DNA of 64,000 nucleotides from DASSUW01 sp963811895. GTDB taxonomy: Bacteria > Actinomycetota > Thermoleophilia > Solirubrobacterales > Solirubrobacteraceae. Under the pieces are notes generated by a model. It did no database searches. It was not told where the DNA came from and saw only the letters and a list, made by a program, of their open reading frames with translations. A program made the translations under genes and the position numbers. This document shows positions 33,471 through 41,871 of the stretch, one piece after another (position 1 is the stretch's first letter; each line of letters begins with the position of its first letter). The stretch covers positions 248,001 to 312,000 of the forward strand of contig CAWETE010000008.1 of assembly GCA_963811895.1 (NCBI GenBank), in the 5' to 3' direction.

Positions 33471-34779
33471 CCGTCTTCACGAACGCGTTGCGGTCCGGCA
33501 GGGCCGAGAGCGGGTCGAGGTGGTCGTACGTCGCGTGCCGGTCCACGAGCGTGGCCCGCACGTCGGACCGCCGCGCCAGCGCGCGTGCGCCCTTCAGCAC
33601 GCGGCCGGCGCCGAGCGAGGTCTCGATCGCGTAGATCGGCAGCTCGAGGTCGCGGCCGTGGGTGGCCCGCAGGCCGAGCAGCCGCTGGGCCGGGTTGGCC
33701 ACGCCGCCCGCCACCGCCTGCCCGTCGATCGACAGGCGGCGCGGGTGGTACCAGGCCGTGCCGTCGATGCCGGCGATGCCGGAGAACATCTCCGCCGCCC
33801 GGGCGACCGTGCCGAGCTCCCCGTCGGCCCACGGGCGCGGGTCGCCCGCCGCCGCCAGGGCGCCGATGTGCATCCGCACGAGCGCCAGGTTGGGCGGCGA
33901 GGTGTCGTCGTCGACCGCGTAGCCGTAGCCGCCGGCGTTGGTGGCCGGGACCGGCGGCCGCAGCGCCGCCGGCAGCGGCTGCCAGGCGGCGAGCACGGCC
34001 GGGGCGTCGGGCTCCTGCACGGCGAGCGTGGAGCCGACCGCGTTGAGCACGCCGATCGCCCACGGCAGCCCGAAGCCGCTGAGGTCGAGGAACGGCGACT
34101 CGCCGCCGAGCTGCGCGAGCTGCTCGCGGGCCTCCGACCGGCGGATAGGCGCGCCGCCGCTGCCGCCGTCGATGAGCACGAGGCCCGCGAGGTCCTCGCC
34201 CCCGGCCCGTCCTCCGAAGTCCCAGGTCGCGTAGGCGATCGCGATCGTCGCGCCCAGCGAGTGGCCTCCCAGCACGACGGTGCGGCCGCCTCGGCGCGCC
34301 GCGCGGACGACGTTGCGCAGGTCGCGGACCGCCACTCCCATGCCCCAGCGGCGCGCGTACGGCGCGTCGGTCACCGGCGAGAAGCGCGGCGTGATCGACG
34401 TGTCGGTGAGCGACTCGAGGTAGTAGCGGAAAGCGTCCTGCGCCGGGCGGTCGCGGCCGACGACCGGCCCCAGCACCGTGTGGTCCTCGAGCCGGTTCTC
34501 CCGCCGGTCGACCGACCACACCTTCCAGCCGGGGAGGCGGCCGACGATCGCGCGCGCCACGGGGCGGAAGTACGCGGCGCCAGCGGACGTGCCGGGCACC
34601 AGCACGAGCACGTTCTCGGCCTTGCGCGGACCCTGCTCGATCACCTGCACGCGGTCGAAGCGCGCGGGTCCGGGCGCCTTCGCGCCGCCGACCGTGAAGA
34701 CCCGGTCCGCGGAGGCGGGCGACGCAACCGCCAGCACCCCGGCCATGGTCGACAATGTCAGCAGCAGGTACCGTCGCAC
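33442..34779 (-). CDS. Secreted lipase-like alpha/beta hydrolase
   Basis: The 445-residue protein has an N-terminal signal (LLLTLSTMAGVLAVASPASA), the strand NVLVLVPGTSAGAAYFRPVA, nucleophile motif VVLGGHSLGATIAIAYATWD and C-terminal His in VDRHATYDHLDPL. GTG 34779 (VRRYLLLTLS) is chosen for the strong AGGAGGG just upstream. It is divergent from the TetR gene at 34806 across a 26-base gap with repeated TGTTAC motifs, so it is probably repressed by that TetR. Confidence 0.82.
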   Translation of the reverse strand: MRRYLLLTLSTMAGVLAVASPASADRVFTVGGAKAPGPARFDRVQVIEQGPRKAENVLVLVPGTSAGAAYFRPVARAIVGRLPGWKVWSVDRRENRLEDHTVLGPVVGRDRPAQDAFRYYLESLTDTSITPRFSPVTDAPYARRWGMGVAVRDLRNVVRAARRGGRTVVLGGHSLGATIAIAYATWDFGGRAGGEDLAGLVLIDGGSGGAPIRRSEAREQLAQLGGESPFLDLSGFGLPWAIGVLNAVGSTLAVQEPDAPAVLAAWQPLPAALRPPVPATNAGGYGYAVDDDTSPPNLALVRMHIGALAAAGDPRPWADGELGTVARAAEMFSGIAGIDGTAWYHPRRLSIDGQAVAGGVANPAQRLLGLRATHGRDLELPIYAIETSLGAGRVLKGARALARRSDVRATLVDRHATYDHLDPLSALPDRNAFVKTVIPFLRRAR

Positions 34780-34787
34780 GAGCCCTC

Positions 34788-34814
34788 CTGTTACAGGATT
34801 CGCGGATGTTACAT
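34788..34814. promoter_or_regulatory. Probable TetR operator (repeated TGTTAC)
   Basis: TGTTACA appears at 34789-34795 and again at 34808-34814, two direct copies 19 bases apart between the divergent hydrolase and TetR starts. The second copy overlaps the TetR start codon. Half-sites of this type are common for TetR proteins. Confidence 0.45.
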
Positions 34815-35363
34815 ACGCGCCCAACCGCTCTCGACGCCTTCCTGCGCGCGCGCAGGCGGTTCCAGGCGTGCGAGCGCATCGACATGAGCGGCCTCGCCGA
34901 GGAGCTCGGCGTGAGCCGCGTGACGCTCTACCGCTGGGTCGGCTCGCGCGAGCATCTGCTGGTCGAGGTCATCTGGTCGCTGGCCCGGCGCACGCTCGAC
35001 AACATCGAGGCCGAGGTGACGGCCACAGGGCCCGAGCGGCTGGTCCAGGTCGTCACCCGCTTCCTCGACGACGTGATCACGAATCCCGGGATGCGCCGCT
35101 GGCTTGGCGAGGAGGGCGAGTCGGCGATGCGGCTGCTGACCCGGGGTGAGAGCGGCTTCCAGCCGCGCCTGATCGACGCCATCCACGACCTGTTGATCGA
35201 GGAGACCGAGGCGGGCCGGCTCGACCTGCCCGTCGACCTGCGCGAGGTCGCCTACGTGATCGTGCGGCTGATCGAGTCCTACACCTACCTCGACCTGATC
35301 ACCGGCGAGCAGCCCGATGCGCGGCGGGCGGAGCCGATCCTGCGGCTGTTGCTGCGGGCGTAG
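34806..35363 (+). CDS. TetR family transcriptional regulator (QsdR-like)
   Basis: The 185-residue regulator has helix-turn-helix DMSGLAEELGVSRVTLYRWV followed by GSREHLLVEVIWSLARRTL and a helical C-terminal domain (AYVIVRLIESYTYLDLITGE). The pattern RVTLYRWVGSREHL and the C-terminal region resemble QsdR-type TetR regulators that control esterases or lactonases. ATG 34806 is adopted; an earlier in-frame start lies inside the divergent gene. It probably controls the divergent secreted hydrolase. Confidence 0.85.
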   Translation: MLHTRPTALDAFLRARRRFQACERIDMSGLAEELGVSRVTLYRWVGSREHLLVEVIWSLARRTLDNIEAEVTATGPERLVQVVTRFLDDVITNPGMRRWLGEEGESAMRLLTRGESGFQPRLIDAIHDLLIEETEAGRLDLPVDLREVAYVIVRLIESYTYLDLITGEQPDARRAEPILRLLLRA

Positions 35364-35370
35364 GTGGGCG

Positions 35371-35530
35371 TCAACTGCGGCTGGGTAGGGGAGGCTGAGG
35401 TCGGCGGAGCGGATTCCTTCATCGAATCCTGCCTAGGGGTCGGAAAACGACCCCATGTCCAGGATCAGACGCCGAAATCGCGCGCAGCCGCCGGTCTCAC
35501 CGCTTCCCTACCCAGCCGCAGTTGAAGTTC
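35371..35530 (-). repeat. Dispersed palindromic element, copy C
   Basis: The ends are a perfect 19-base inverted repeat: CAACTGCGGCTGGGTAGGG at 35372-35390 and its complement ending at 35525. Inside, ATCCTG-N4-GGGGTCG-GAAAA-CGACCCC-N5-CAGGAT forms a hairpin (35426-35465). On the minus strand, GATTTCGGCGTCTGATCCTG aligns with AATTTCGACGTCTGATCCTG of copy B. It fills almost the whole gap between TetR (ends 35363) and the penicillin-binding protein (ends 35534, minus). Confidence 0.8.
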
Positions 35531-35533
35531 GCG

Positions 35534-37141
35534 CTACAGCGCCGCCGCGAGCACCTCACGCGCAACCGGCGCGGCAGCCGTCCCCCCGAACCCGGCCCCG
35601 ACCAGCATCACGGCCACCGCCACCCGCGGCCGGTCCGCCGGCGCGAAGGCCACGAACCAGGCGTTGGCGTCCTTGGGATCGGTCGAGTTCGGCACCAGCT
35701 CGGCGGTTCCCGTCTTGCCCGCCACCTGCACGCCGGGCAGCGCCGCGGCCGTGCCCGTTCCCGACTGCACGACGCCGATCATCATGTCGCGCACGTCGTG
35801 CGCCGCGCGCGAGGACACCACGCGCTTGCGCCGGACGCGCTCGAGCGTCGTGATGCGCGGCCGCGCGCGCCGGCCGTCGTTGGCGATCGTGGCGCCGACG
35901 CTGGCCATCGTCAAAGGCGTCGCGAGGTCGCGGTCCTGGCCGATCGCCGCCGCGCCGACGGCGAGGTCGTCGCGCAGCTCGGACGGCGGCGAGATGGTGC
36001 TGGGCTTCGCCTCCGGGATCGCCGGCTTCTCGTCGAAGCCGAAGGCGCGCGCGGCCGCCACGAGCTTGCGCGCGCCGAGCTCGGCCCCGAGCGGCGCGAA
36101 GACCGAGTTGCAGGAGTGGATGAACGAGTTGGTCAGCGTCCCGCCGCACGACTCGCCGCCCGCGTTGCGCAGCGTGACGCCCGACAGGGTCGCCGCCGTC
36201 CGCACCGGGTAGCTCGTGTCCGGCCGCGCGATCCGCTCGTCGAGCGCCTCGGCGGCGGTGATGATCTTGAAGACCGAGCCGGGAGGTTGGGGCGCCGACA
36301 CCGCGAGCCCGGCGAGCGCGCGCACCGACCCGTCGCGCGGGCGGATGACGGCCACGCCGCCGAGCCGGTCGCCGAGCGCCGACCTCGCCGCGCGCGTCAG
36401 CGCCGGGTCGATCGTCGTCCGCACGTTGCGGCCGCGGACGGCGCGCGTGCGCGCGACCACGCGCTCGCCGAACAGCAGCTGCGCCGACGGATGGCCGTTG
36501 AGGCGGTCCTCGTGCATCCGCTCGAGGCCCCGCGCGATCGCGCCGAGGTCGAGCGGCGTGCCGTCGGCCGCGAGCACCGAGCCCGACCGCGGCTGCCGGC
36601 CCGCGCGCTGCACCACGGCCTCGTCGCGCCGCAGGCCCGGCAGCCGAAGCGAGAAGTCCCAGTCGACGCCCGCCTTGTCGCCCCGGCCGGACACCGGTAC
36701 GGCCAGCGTCCCGCGCAGCGTGCCGAAGATGTCGGTCTCGATCGTCACCGGCACGGCCACCCGGCCGTCGCGCTCCGGGCCGAGCCGGCCGATCGTGACC
36801 TTCTCGACGCCCGCCTCACGGTCCGCGTTGCGGTAGGCGGTGACGAAGCGCCGCTCGGGCGTCGCCTCGCGGGAGCGCCCCGTCAGCTCGCGCCACATCG
36901 CCGGGTGATCGCCGCGCGCCCACGCCGCCGCGAAGCGCTCGGCGGCCTCGTGCCGGGCGTCGCCGGCCTCGGCCTGCGAGCGCCAGGCGTAGATGCCGCC
37001 CCCGATCGCCGCCAGGATCGCCAGCACGAGCAGCCAGCGGCCGATCCGGGGCCGCCGCCGGCGCCGCCGGGCCGGGCTGTCCAGCAGCACCGAGCCCGCA
37101 CGGGGACCGGGCGAGCTGTAGCGGGAGCGACGGCGGGCCAC
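35534..37141 (-). CDS. Class B penicillin-binding protein (transpeptidase)
   Basis: The 535-residue protein has an Arg-rich cytoplasmic start, one membrane anchor (RWLLVLAILAAIGGGIYAW) and an NTF2-like MecA_N domain (ERFAAAWARGDHPAMWRELT). The transpeptidase domain has catalytic S289-V-F-K, S343-C-N and K476-T-G in VAGKTGTAELVPN. It crosslinks peptidoglycan outside the membrane. The start is GTG 37141, weakly supported by GGGGA; the protein lacks a transglycosylase domain. It lies downstream of the ABC importer on the same strand. Confidence 0.9.
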   Translation of the reverse strand: MARRRSRYSSPGPRAGSVLLDSPARRRRRRPRIGRWLLVLAILAAIGGGIYAWRSQAEAGDARHEAAERFAAAWARGDHPAMWRELTGRSREATPERRFVTAYRNADREAGVEKVTIGRLGPERDGRVAVPVTIETDIFGTLRGTLAVPVSGRGDKAGVDWDFSLRLPGLRRDEAVVQRAGRQPRSGSVLAADGTPLDLGAIARGLERMHEDRLNGHPSAQLLFGERVVARTRAVRGRNVRTTIDPALTRAARSALGDRLGGVAVIRPRDGSVRALAGLAVSAPQPPGSVFKIITAAEALDERIARPDTSYPVRTAATLSGVTLRNAGGESCGGTLTNSFIHSCNSVFAPLGAELGARKLVAAARAFGFDEKPAIPEAKPSTISPPSELRDDLAVGAAAIGQDRDLATPLTMASVGATIANDGRRARPRITTLERVRRKRVVSSRAAHDVRDMMIGVVQSGTGTAAALPGVQVAGKTGTAELVPNSTDPKDANAWFVAFAPADRPRVAVAVMLVGAGFGGTAAAPVAREVLAAAL

Positions 37142-37186
37142 TCCCCATCGTTCTAGCGGGTCAGCACATCTCCTCGGGCGGGCGCG

Positions 37187-37984
37187 TCATCGCGGCTCCC
37201 GCACGCGGCGCGCCACCGGCACCACGAGCGGGGTCCCGCTCTCCGGGTCGTCGATCACCCGGCACGGCAGCCCGAAGACCTCCTCGACCAGCTCGGCGGT
37301 GACCGTCTCGGTCGGCTCGCCCTGCGCGACGATCGCGCCCTCCCGCATCGCGACCAGGTGCGTCGCATAGCGGCAGGCGTGGTTGAGGTCGTGCAGCACG
37401 GCGACCAGCGTGCGGCCGCGCTCGGCGTGCAGCTCGGCGCACAGGTCGAGCACCTCGACCTGGTGGGCGATGTCGAGGAACGTGGTCGGCTCGTCGAGCA
37501 GCAGGATCGGCGTCTCCTGGGCGAGCGCCATGGCGAGCCAGACGCGCTGGCGCTGGCCGCCCGACAGCTCGTCGACGATCCGGTCGGCGAGGTCGTCGAC
37601 CCGCGTCGCGGCCATCGCCGCCTCGACCGCGCGCGCATCGTCCGCGGACCACTGGCGCAGCAGCCGCTGGTGGGGATAGCGGCCGCGCGCGACGAGGTCG
37701 GCGGCCGTGATCCCGTCGGGCGCGATCGCGCTCTGCGGCAGCAGCCCGAGCTCGCGCGCGACCTCCTTCGACGACCGCGAGGTGATCAGCTCGCCGTCGA
37801 GGTAGACGCCGCCGCGGCGCGGCTTGAGCAGGCGGGCGAGCGCGCGCAGCAGCGTCGTCTTGCCGCACGCGTTCGGGCCCACGATGATCGTGAACGAGCC
37901 GTCGGGGATCTCGATCCCCAGGCGCTCGGCCACGACGCGCTGGTCGTACGCGAGCTCGAGGTCGTCGCCGCGCAGGCGTGTCAT
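37187..37984 (-). CDS. Iron-siderophore-type ABC transporter ATP-binding protein (FecE/FepC-like)
   Basis: The 265-residue ATPase has Walker A VGPNACGKTTLLRALARL, the Q-loop LLPQSAIAPDGIT, signature VDELSGGQRQRVWLAMALAQ, Walker B ILLLDEPTTFLDIAHQ and H-loop AVLHDLNHACRYA. The DLNHA H-loop and TTFLDI are typical of the FecCD/siderophore class. Its ATG overlaps the stop of the upstream permease (ATGA). It energises iron-chelate uptake. Confidence 0.92.
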   Translation of the reverse strand: MTRLRGDDLELAYDQRVVAERLGIEIPDGSFTIIVGPNACGKTTLLRALARLLKPRRGGVYLDGELITSRSSKEVARELGLLPQSAIAPDGITAADLVARGRYPHQRLLRQWSADDARAVEAAMAATRVDDLADRIVDELSGGQRQRVWLAMALAQETPILLLDEPTTFLDIAHQVEVLDLCAELHAERGRTLVAVLHDLNHACRYATHLVAMREGAIVAQGEPTETVTAELVEEVFGLPCRVIDDPESGTPLVVPVARRVREPR

Positions 37985-38997
37985 GTCCGCCGCCATCCGG
38001 TCGAGAGCAGCCAGCAGAGGTAGACGCCGCCGAGCGCGGCGGTCATGACGCCGACCGGCAGGTCGACGCTGAGCACGCGCTGCGCCGCGAGGTCGCTCAC
38101 CACCAGCAGCAGGGACCCCATCAGCGCCGCCGAGATGAGGCCCGGGTTGGCCGCGCGCGTCAGCCGCCGCGCGATCTGCGGCGCGGCGAGCGCCACGAAG
38201 GCGATCGGCCCGCACGACGCCGTCGCCACGGCTGTCAGCCCGACCCCCACGAACACCAGCGCCAGCCGCGAGCGCTCGGCCGCGACGCCGAGCGACCGCG
38301 CCGCGTCGTCGCCCATCTCGAGCAGCGCGAGCGGCCGCGCGAGGATGAGCGCCGCCGGCACCAGCACGGCGAGCGCGGCCGTGACCGGCCACACGTGCTC
38401 CCAGCCGCGGCCGTTGACGCTGCCGATCATCCAGTGCGCCGCCTCGTACGCGTCCTCGCGCGTGGCGCGCGCGACCAGGTAGGCGTTGACCGCCTGCAGC
38501 ACCGCGGCGATGCCGATGCCGACGAGCACCAGGCGGTAGCCCTGCACCCCGCCGCGCAGCGCGAGCAGGTAGATGATCACGGCCGTCACCAGGCCGCCCA
38601 CGATCGCCCCGAGCGCGACCTGGCTGGTCGTCCCGTCGATCACCAGGATCACGAGCACCGCGCCGGTGACCGAGCCCATGGTGAAGCCGATCATGTCGGG
38701 GCTCCCGAGCGGGTTGCGCGAGATGCTCTGGAAGATCGCGCCGGCGATCCCGAACGCCGCGCCCACGAGGACGGCCACGGCCACGCGCGGCAGCCGCAGC
38801 GTCTCGACGATGAACTCGCTCGCCGGGTCGCCCTGGCCGACCAGCACGGCGACGACGTCGCCGGGGGACAGCGGGAAGTCGCCCGTGCCGATGCTGATGA
38901 CGGCGGCGAGCAGCAGGCCCGCCAGGAGCACGCCGCACACGACCAGCGAGCGCGTGTGCACGCGCACCGACATCCCGGCGAAGGCGAGCGCGGTCAC
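37981..38997 (-). CDS. FecCD-type iron ABC transporter permease (second permease)
   Basis: This 338-residue permease has about ten membrane segments and the FecCD motifs LRLPRVAVAVLVGAAFGIAG, QSISRNPLGSPDMIGFTMGS and the late ATASCGPIAFVALAAPQIAR (coupling loop). GTG 38997 overlaps the stop of the first permease (GTGA). With the first permease it would form the heterodimeric channel. Confidence 0.92.
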   Translation of the reverse strand: MTALAFAGMSVRVHTRSLVVCGVLLAGLLLAAVISIGTGDFPLSPGDVVAVLVGQGDPASEFIVETLRLPRVAVAVLVGAAFGIAGAIFQSISRNPLGSPDMIGFTMGSVTGAVLVILVIDGTTSQVALGAIVGGLVTAVIIYLLALRGGVQGYRLVLVGIGIAAVLQAVNAYLVARATREDAYEAAHWMIGSVNGRGWEHVWPVTAALAVLVPAALILARPLALLEMGDDAARSLGVAAERSRLALVFVGVGLTAVATASCGPIAFVALAAPQIARRLTRAANPGLISAALMGSLLLVVSDLAAQRVLSVDLPVGVMTAALGGVYLCWLLSTGWRRT

Positions 38998-40031
38998 AGC
39001 TGCGCGATCCGCTTCCGGCGCACGAGCGCGATGAACACGGGGGCGCCGATCAGCGCCGTCACGATCCCGACCTCGAGCTCGGCGGGCGAGATCACGACGC
39101 GGCCGATGATGTCGGCCGTCAGCAGCAGGATCGGGGCGAGCAGCAGCGAGTAGCCCAGCACCCAGCGCTGGTCGGGGCCGGCGATCGCGCGCGCCATGTG
39201 CGGGACGCACAGCCCGACGAAGACGATCGGGCCGGCGACCGCGGTGGCGGCGCCGCACATCAGCGTGATCGACACGGCGCCCAGCACGCGCGTGCGGCCG
39301 ACGCGCGCGCCCAGCGCGCGCCCCTGGTCGTCGCCGAGCGCGAGCGCGTTCAGCGGCCGGGCGAGCGCGAGCGCGATCACCAGGCCGACGAGCAGGAACG
39401 GCCCGACCTCGGCGAGGATCTGGAGGTCGCGCCCGGCCAGCGAGCCGACCACCCAGTGCCGGTACTCGTCGAACGCCTCCGGGTCGAGCAGCGTGATGCC
39501 GTTGGTGTAGGCGGTCAGGGCGAACGTCACCGCGGTGCCGGCCAGCGCGAGCCGGACCGGCGTGGCGCCGGCCCGGCCGTGCGAGCCGAGCAGGTAGACC
39601 ACGATCGAGGCGACCGCCGCGCCGAGGAACGAGAACCAGATGTACCCGCGCGGCTGGGTGATGCCGAGGAGGCCGATCGCGGTCACGATCGCCGCGGCGG
39701 CGCCCGCCTCGACGCCGAGGATCCCGGGGTCGGCCAGCGGGTTGCGGGTGAGCGCCTGCATGAGCGCGCCGGCGAGGCCGAGCGCGACGCCGACGGCGAG
39801 GCCCACCAGCGTGCGCGGCACGCGCAGCTCGCGCACGATCGCCGCGGACTCCGAGCCGTCGTCGCCGAACAGGCCGGCCGCGACGTCGCCGAGCGGGATC
39901 GCCTTGGCGCCGATGGCGATGCTGAGCATGCACACGAGGACGAGCACGGCGGCGCACAGGGGGAGCCCGGCGAGCCGCGGCAGCGTGCGGCGCTCGCCGA
40001 GCGCCATGGAGGTGCTCGTCATCGACGACAT
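38994..40031 (-). CDS. FecCD-type iron ABC transporter permease (first permease)
   Basis: The 345-residue permease shows ELRVPRTLVGLAVGVALGLA, MQALTRNPLADPGILGVEAG and ATAVAGPIVFVGLCVPHMAR. It leads the three-gene importer operon. ATG 40031 lies four bases from the iron box; ATG 40022 with AAGAG upstream may be the true start. No substrate-binding lipoprotein gene is adjacent, so that part must be elsewhere. Confidence 0.92.
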   Translation of the reverse strand: MSSMTSTSMALGERRTLPRLAGLPLCAAVLVLVCMLSIAIGAKAIPLGDVAAGLFGDDGSESAAIVRELRVPRTLVGLAVGVALGLAGALMQALTRNPLADPGILGVEAGAAAAIVTAIGLLGITQPRGYIWFSFLGAAVASIVVYLLGSHGRAGATPVRLALAGTAVTFALTAYTNGITLLDPEAFDEYRHWVVGSLAGRDLQILAEVGPFLLVGLVIALALARPLNALALGDDQGRALGARVGRTRVLGAVSITLMCGAATAVAGPIVFVGLCVPHMARAIAGPDQRWVLGYSLLLAPILLLTADIIGRVVISPAELEVGIVTALIGAPVFIALVRRKRIAQL

Positions 40032-40034
40032 CTC

Positions 40035-40048
40035 TTAGGGAACCCTAA
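40035..40048. promoter_or_regulatory. Iron box (DtxR/IdeR-like) upstream of the iron ABC operon
   Basis: TTAGGGAACCCTAA is a 14-base palindrome apart from its central AA. TTAGG and CCTAA are the conserved outer parts of DtxR/IdeR boxes. It lies directly before the importer start and 27 bases before the divergent amidase GTG. Iron-bound DtxR would repress the importer when iron is plentiful. Confidence 0.65.
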
Positions 40049-40075
40049 CTCGTTCGCGTCCGCCAAGCTGCACCC

Positions 40076-41293
40076 GTGGTCGACGCAGCTCGCGCCGTTC
40101 GGGGGCTCCGGGAGCTCGCCCGCCTCACCTCCGACGAGCGCGGCGCCCAGCGCGTCGCGTGGACGGACACCTGGATCGCCGCGCGCGACTGGCTGCGCGC
40201 CGAGCTCGACGCCATCCCCGGCGTGGCGGTCGAGCGGGACCAGGCGGGCAACACGTGGGCGACGCTGCCGGGCGACTCCGAAGAGTTCGTGATCGTCGGC
40301 AGCCACCTCGACTCGGTGCCCGACGGCGGCTGGCTCGACGGCACGCTCGGCGTGCTGGGCGCGCTCGAGGTCGTGCGCGCGCTGGCCGCCGGGGACCGGG
40401 CCGTCACCGTCAAGCTCGTCGACTGGGCCGACGAGGAGGGCGCGCGCTTCGGCCGCAGCCTGCTCGGCTCGAGCGCCTGCGCGGGGACGCTCGACCCGGA
40501 CGCCGTGCGCGGCCTCACCGACCGCGACGGCGTCGCGCTGCCCGACGCGCTCTCAGCCCACGGCGTCGACCTCGACCGCGCCGGCGAGGCCCGCGAGCGG
40601 CTCGCCGGGGCGGTGGCCTACCTCGAGCTGCACATCGAACAGGGCCCGGTGCTCGAGCGGATGGACCTGCCGCTCGGCGTGGTCCTCGGCAGCTTCGGGG
40701 TCGAGCGCCACCGGCTGACCTTCACGGGCGCGCACGCACACTCGGGCGCCACGCCCATGGACGCCCGGCAGGATGCCTTCGTGGCCGCCGCCCGCAGCGC
40801 CGTCGCCTTCCGCGATGACGCCGCGCGGCGCGCCGACGCGCGCGCCACGACCGGGCCCGTGCGCGTGGAGCCCGGCATCCCGACCGCGTTCAACGGCCGC
40901 TGCGAGCTGACGCTCGACCTGCGCGCGCTCGACCCCGGCGAGCTCGCCGCCATGCACGCGAACGCGCGCCGCGAGGCGGATCGGATCGCCGGCGAGGAGG
41001 GCTGCGAGATCGCGTGGGAGCCGGTCTTCGCGATCGACCCGATCCCCTTCGACCGCGAGCTGATCGCCGTCGCCGAGGACGTCGTCGCCAGGCTGGCCGG
41101 CACCTCGCACTCGCTCCCGAGCGGCCCGCTGCACGACGCCTCCGAGATGGCGCGCGCGCTGCCCGCCGTGATGCTGTTCGTGCGCAGCCTCGGCGGCGTG
41201 AGCCACACCAGCGCCGAGGACAGCCGCGACGAGGACGTCGAGCTCGGGGTGCGCGCCCTCTACGAGCTCACGCGTAGGGTTCTGGCGCGGTGA
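40076..41293 (+). CDS. M20 family hydantoinase/carbamoylase-type amidase
   Basis: The 405-residue dinuclear metalloenzyme shows the Zn-binding pattern of N-carbamoyl-amino-acid hydrolases: VGSHLDSVPDGGWLDGTLG (His, Asp), VDWADEEGARFGRSLLGSSA (Glu), AYLELHIEQGPVLERM (His) and GVSHTSAEDSRDED (last His). The family cleaves N-carbamoyl amino acids, allantoate or ureidoglycine. GTG 40076 is used. The stop overlaps the next GTG (GTGA), so it is coupled to the carboxylesterase. Confidence 0.88.
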   Translation: MVDAARAVRGLRELARLTSDERGAQRVAWTDTWIAARDWLRAELDAIPGVAVERDQAGNTWATLPGDSEEFVIVGSHLDSVPDGGWLDGTLGVLGALEVVRALAAGDRAVTVKLVDWADEEGARFGRSLLGSSACAGTLDPDAVRGLTDRDGVALPDALSAHGVDLDRAGEARERLAGAVAYLELHIEQGPVLERMDLPLGVVLGSFGVERHRLTFTGAHAHSGATPMDARQDAFVAAARSAVAFRDDAARRADARATTGPVRVEPGIPTAFNGRCELTLDLRALDPGELAAMHANARREADRIAGEEGCEIAWEPVFAIDPIPFDRELIAVAEDVVARLAGTSHSLPSGPLHDASEMARALPAVMLFVRSLGGVSHTSAEDSRDEDVELGVRALYELTRRVLAR

Positions 41294-41871
41294 ACCCGCA
41301 CCTGGAGACGGAGCCGGTCGTGCTCGGCCCTGAGTCCGGCCGGACCGCGGTGCTCGTGCACGGCCGCGGCTCGGGCCCCGAGACCATGCTCGACCTCGCG
41401 GGCCGCCTGGCGGCGGCCGGGGTGCGCTGCGTGCTGCCCGCCGCGGCCGGCAACACGTGGTACCCGCAGCGGTTCACGGCGCCGCTCGCCGACAACGAGC
41501 CGTGGCTGACCTACGCGCTCGAGGCGCTCGACGCGCACGTGGACGGCGACAGCGCGCTGATCGGCTTCTCGCAGGGCGCCTGCCTGGTGCTCGAGTACGT
41601 CGCGCGCCATCCCCGCCGCTACCGCGCCGTGGCCGGGCTGACGGGCGGCCTGATCGGCGCCGACGGCGAGCTCAGCCGCCCGCGGGGCCTCGACGGCACT
41701 CCGCTGCTGATCACCAGCGCGGAGGGCGACGACTGGGTCCCCGTCGAGCGCACGCGCGAGAGCGCCGCGCGGCTCGCCGCCGGGGGCGCGCAGGTCGACC
41801 TGCGCATCTTCGGGCCCAGCTCGCACGCGATCCGCCCGGAGGAGGCGGACGCGGTCGCCGCGCTGCCATGA
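41290..41871 (+). CDS. Carboxylesterase/phospholipase family alpha/beta hydrolase
   Basis: The 193-residue hydrolase has the oxyanion segment VLVHGRGSGPETM, nucleophile elbow ALIGFSQGACLVLEYVARHP, Asp in LLITSAEGDDWVPVERT and His in IFGPSSHAIRPEEAD. Size and motifs match the MhqD/YpfH-type carboxylesterases, some linked to quinone or aromatic metabolism. It overlaps both neighbours (GTGA and ATGA), placing it between the amidase and maleylacetate reductase. Confidence 0.85.
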   Translation: MNPHLETEPVVLGPESGRTAVLVHGRGSGPETMLDLAGRLAAAGVRCVLPAAAGNTWYPQRFTAPLADNEPWLTYALEALDAHVDGDSALIGFSQGACLVLEYVARHPRRYRAVAGLTGGLIGADGELSRPRGLDGTPLLITSAEGDDWVPVERTRESAARLAAGGAQVDLRIFGPSSHAIRPEEADAVAALP

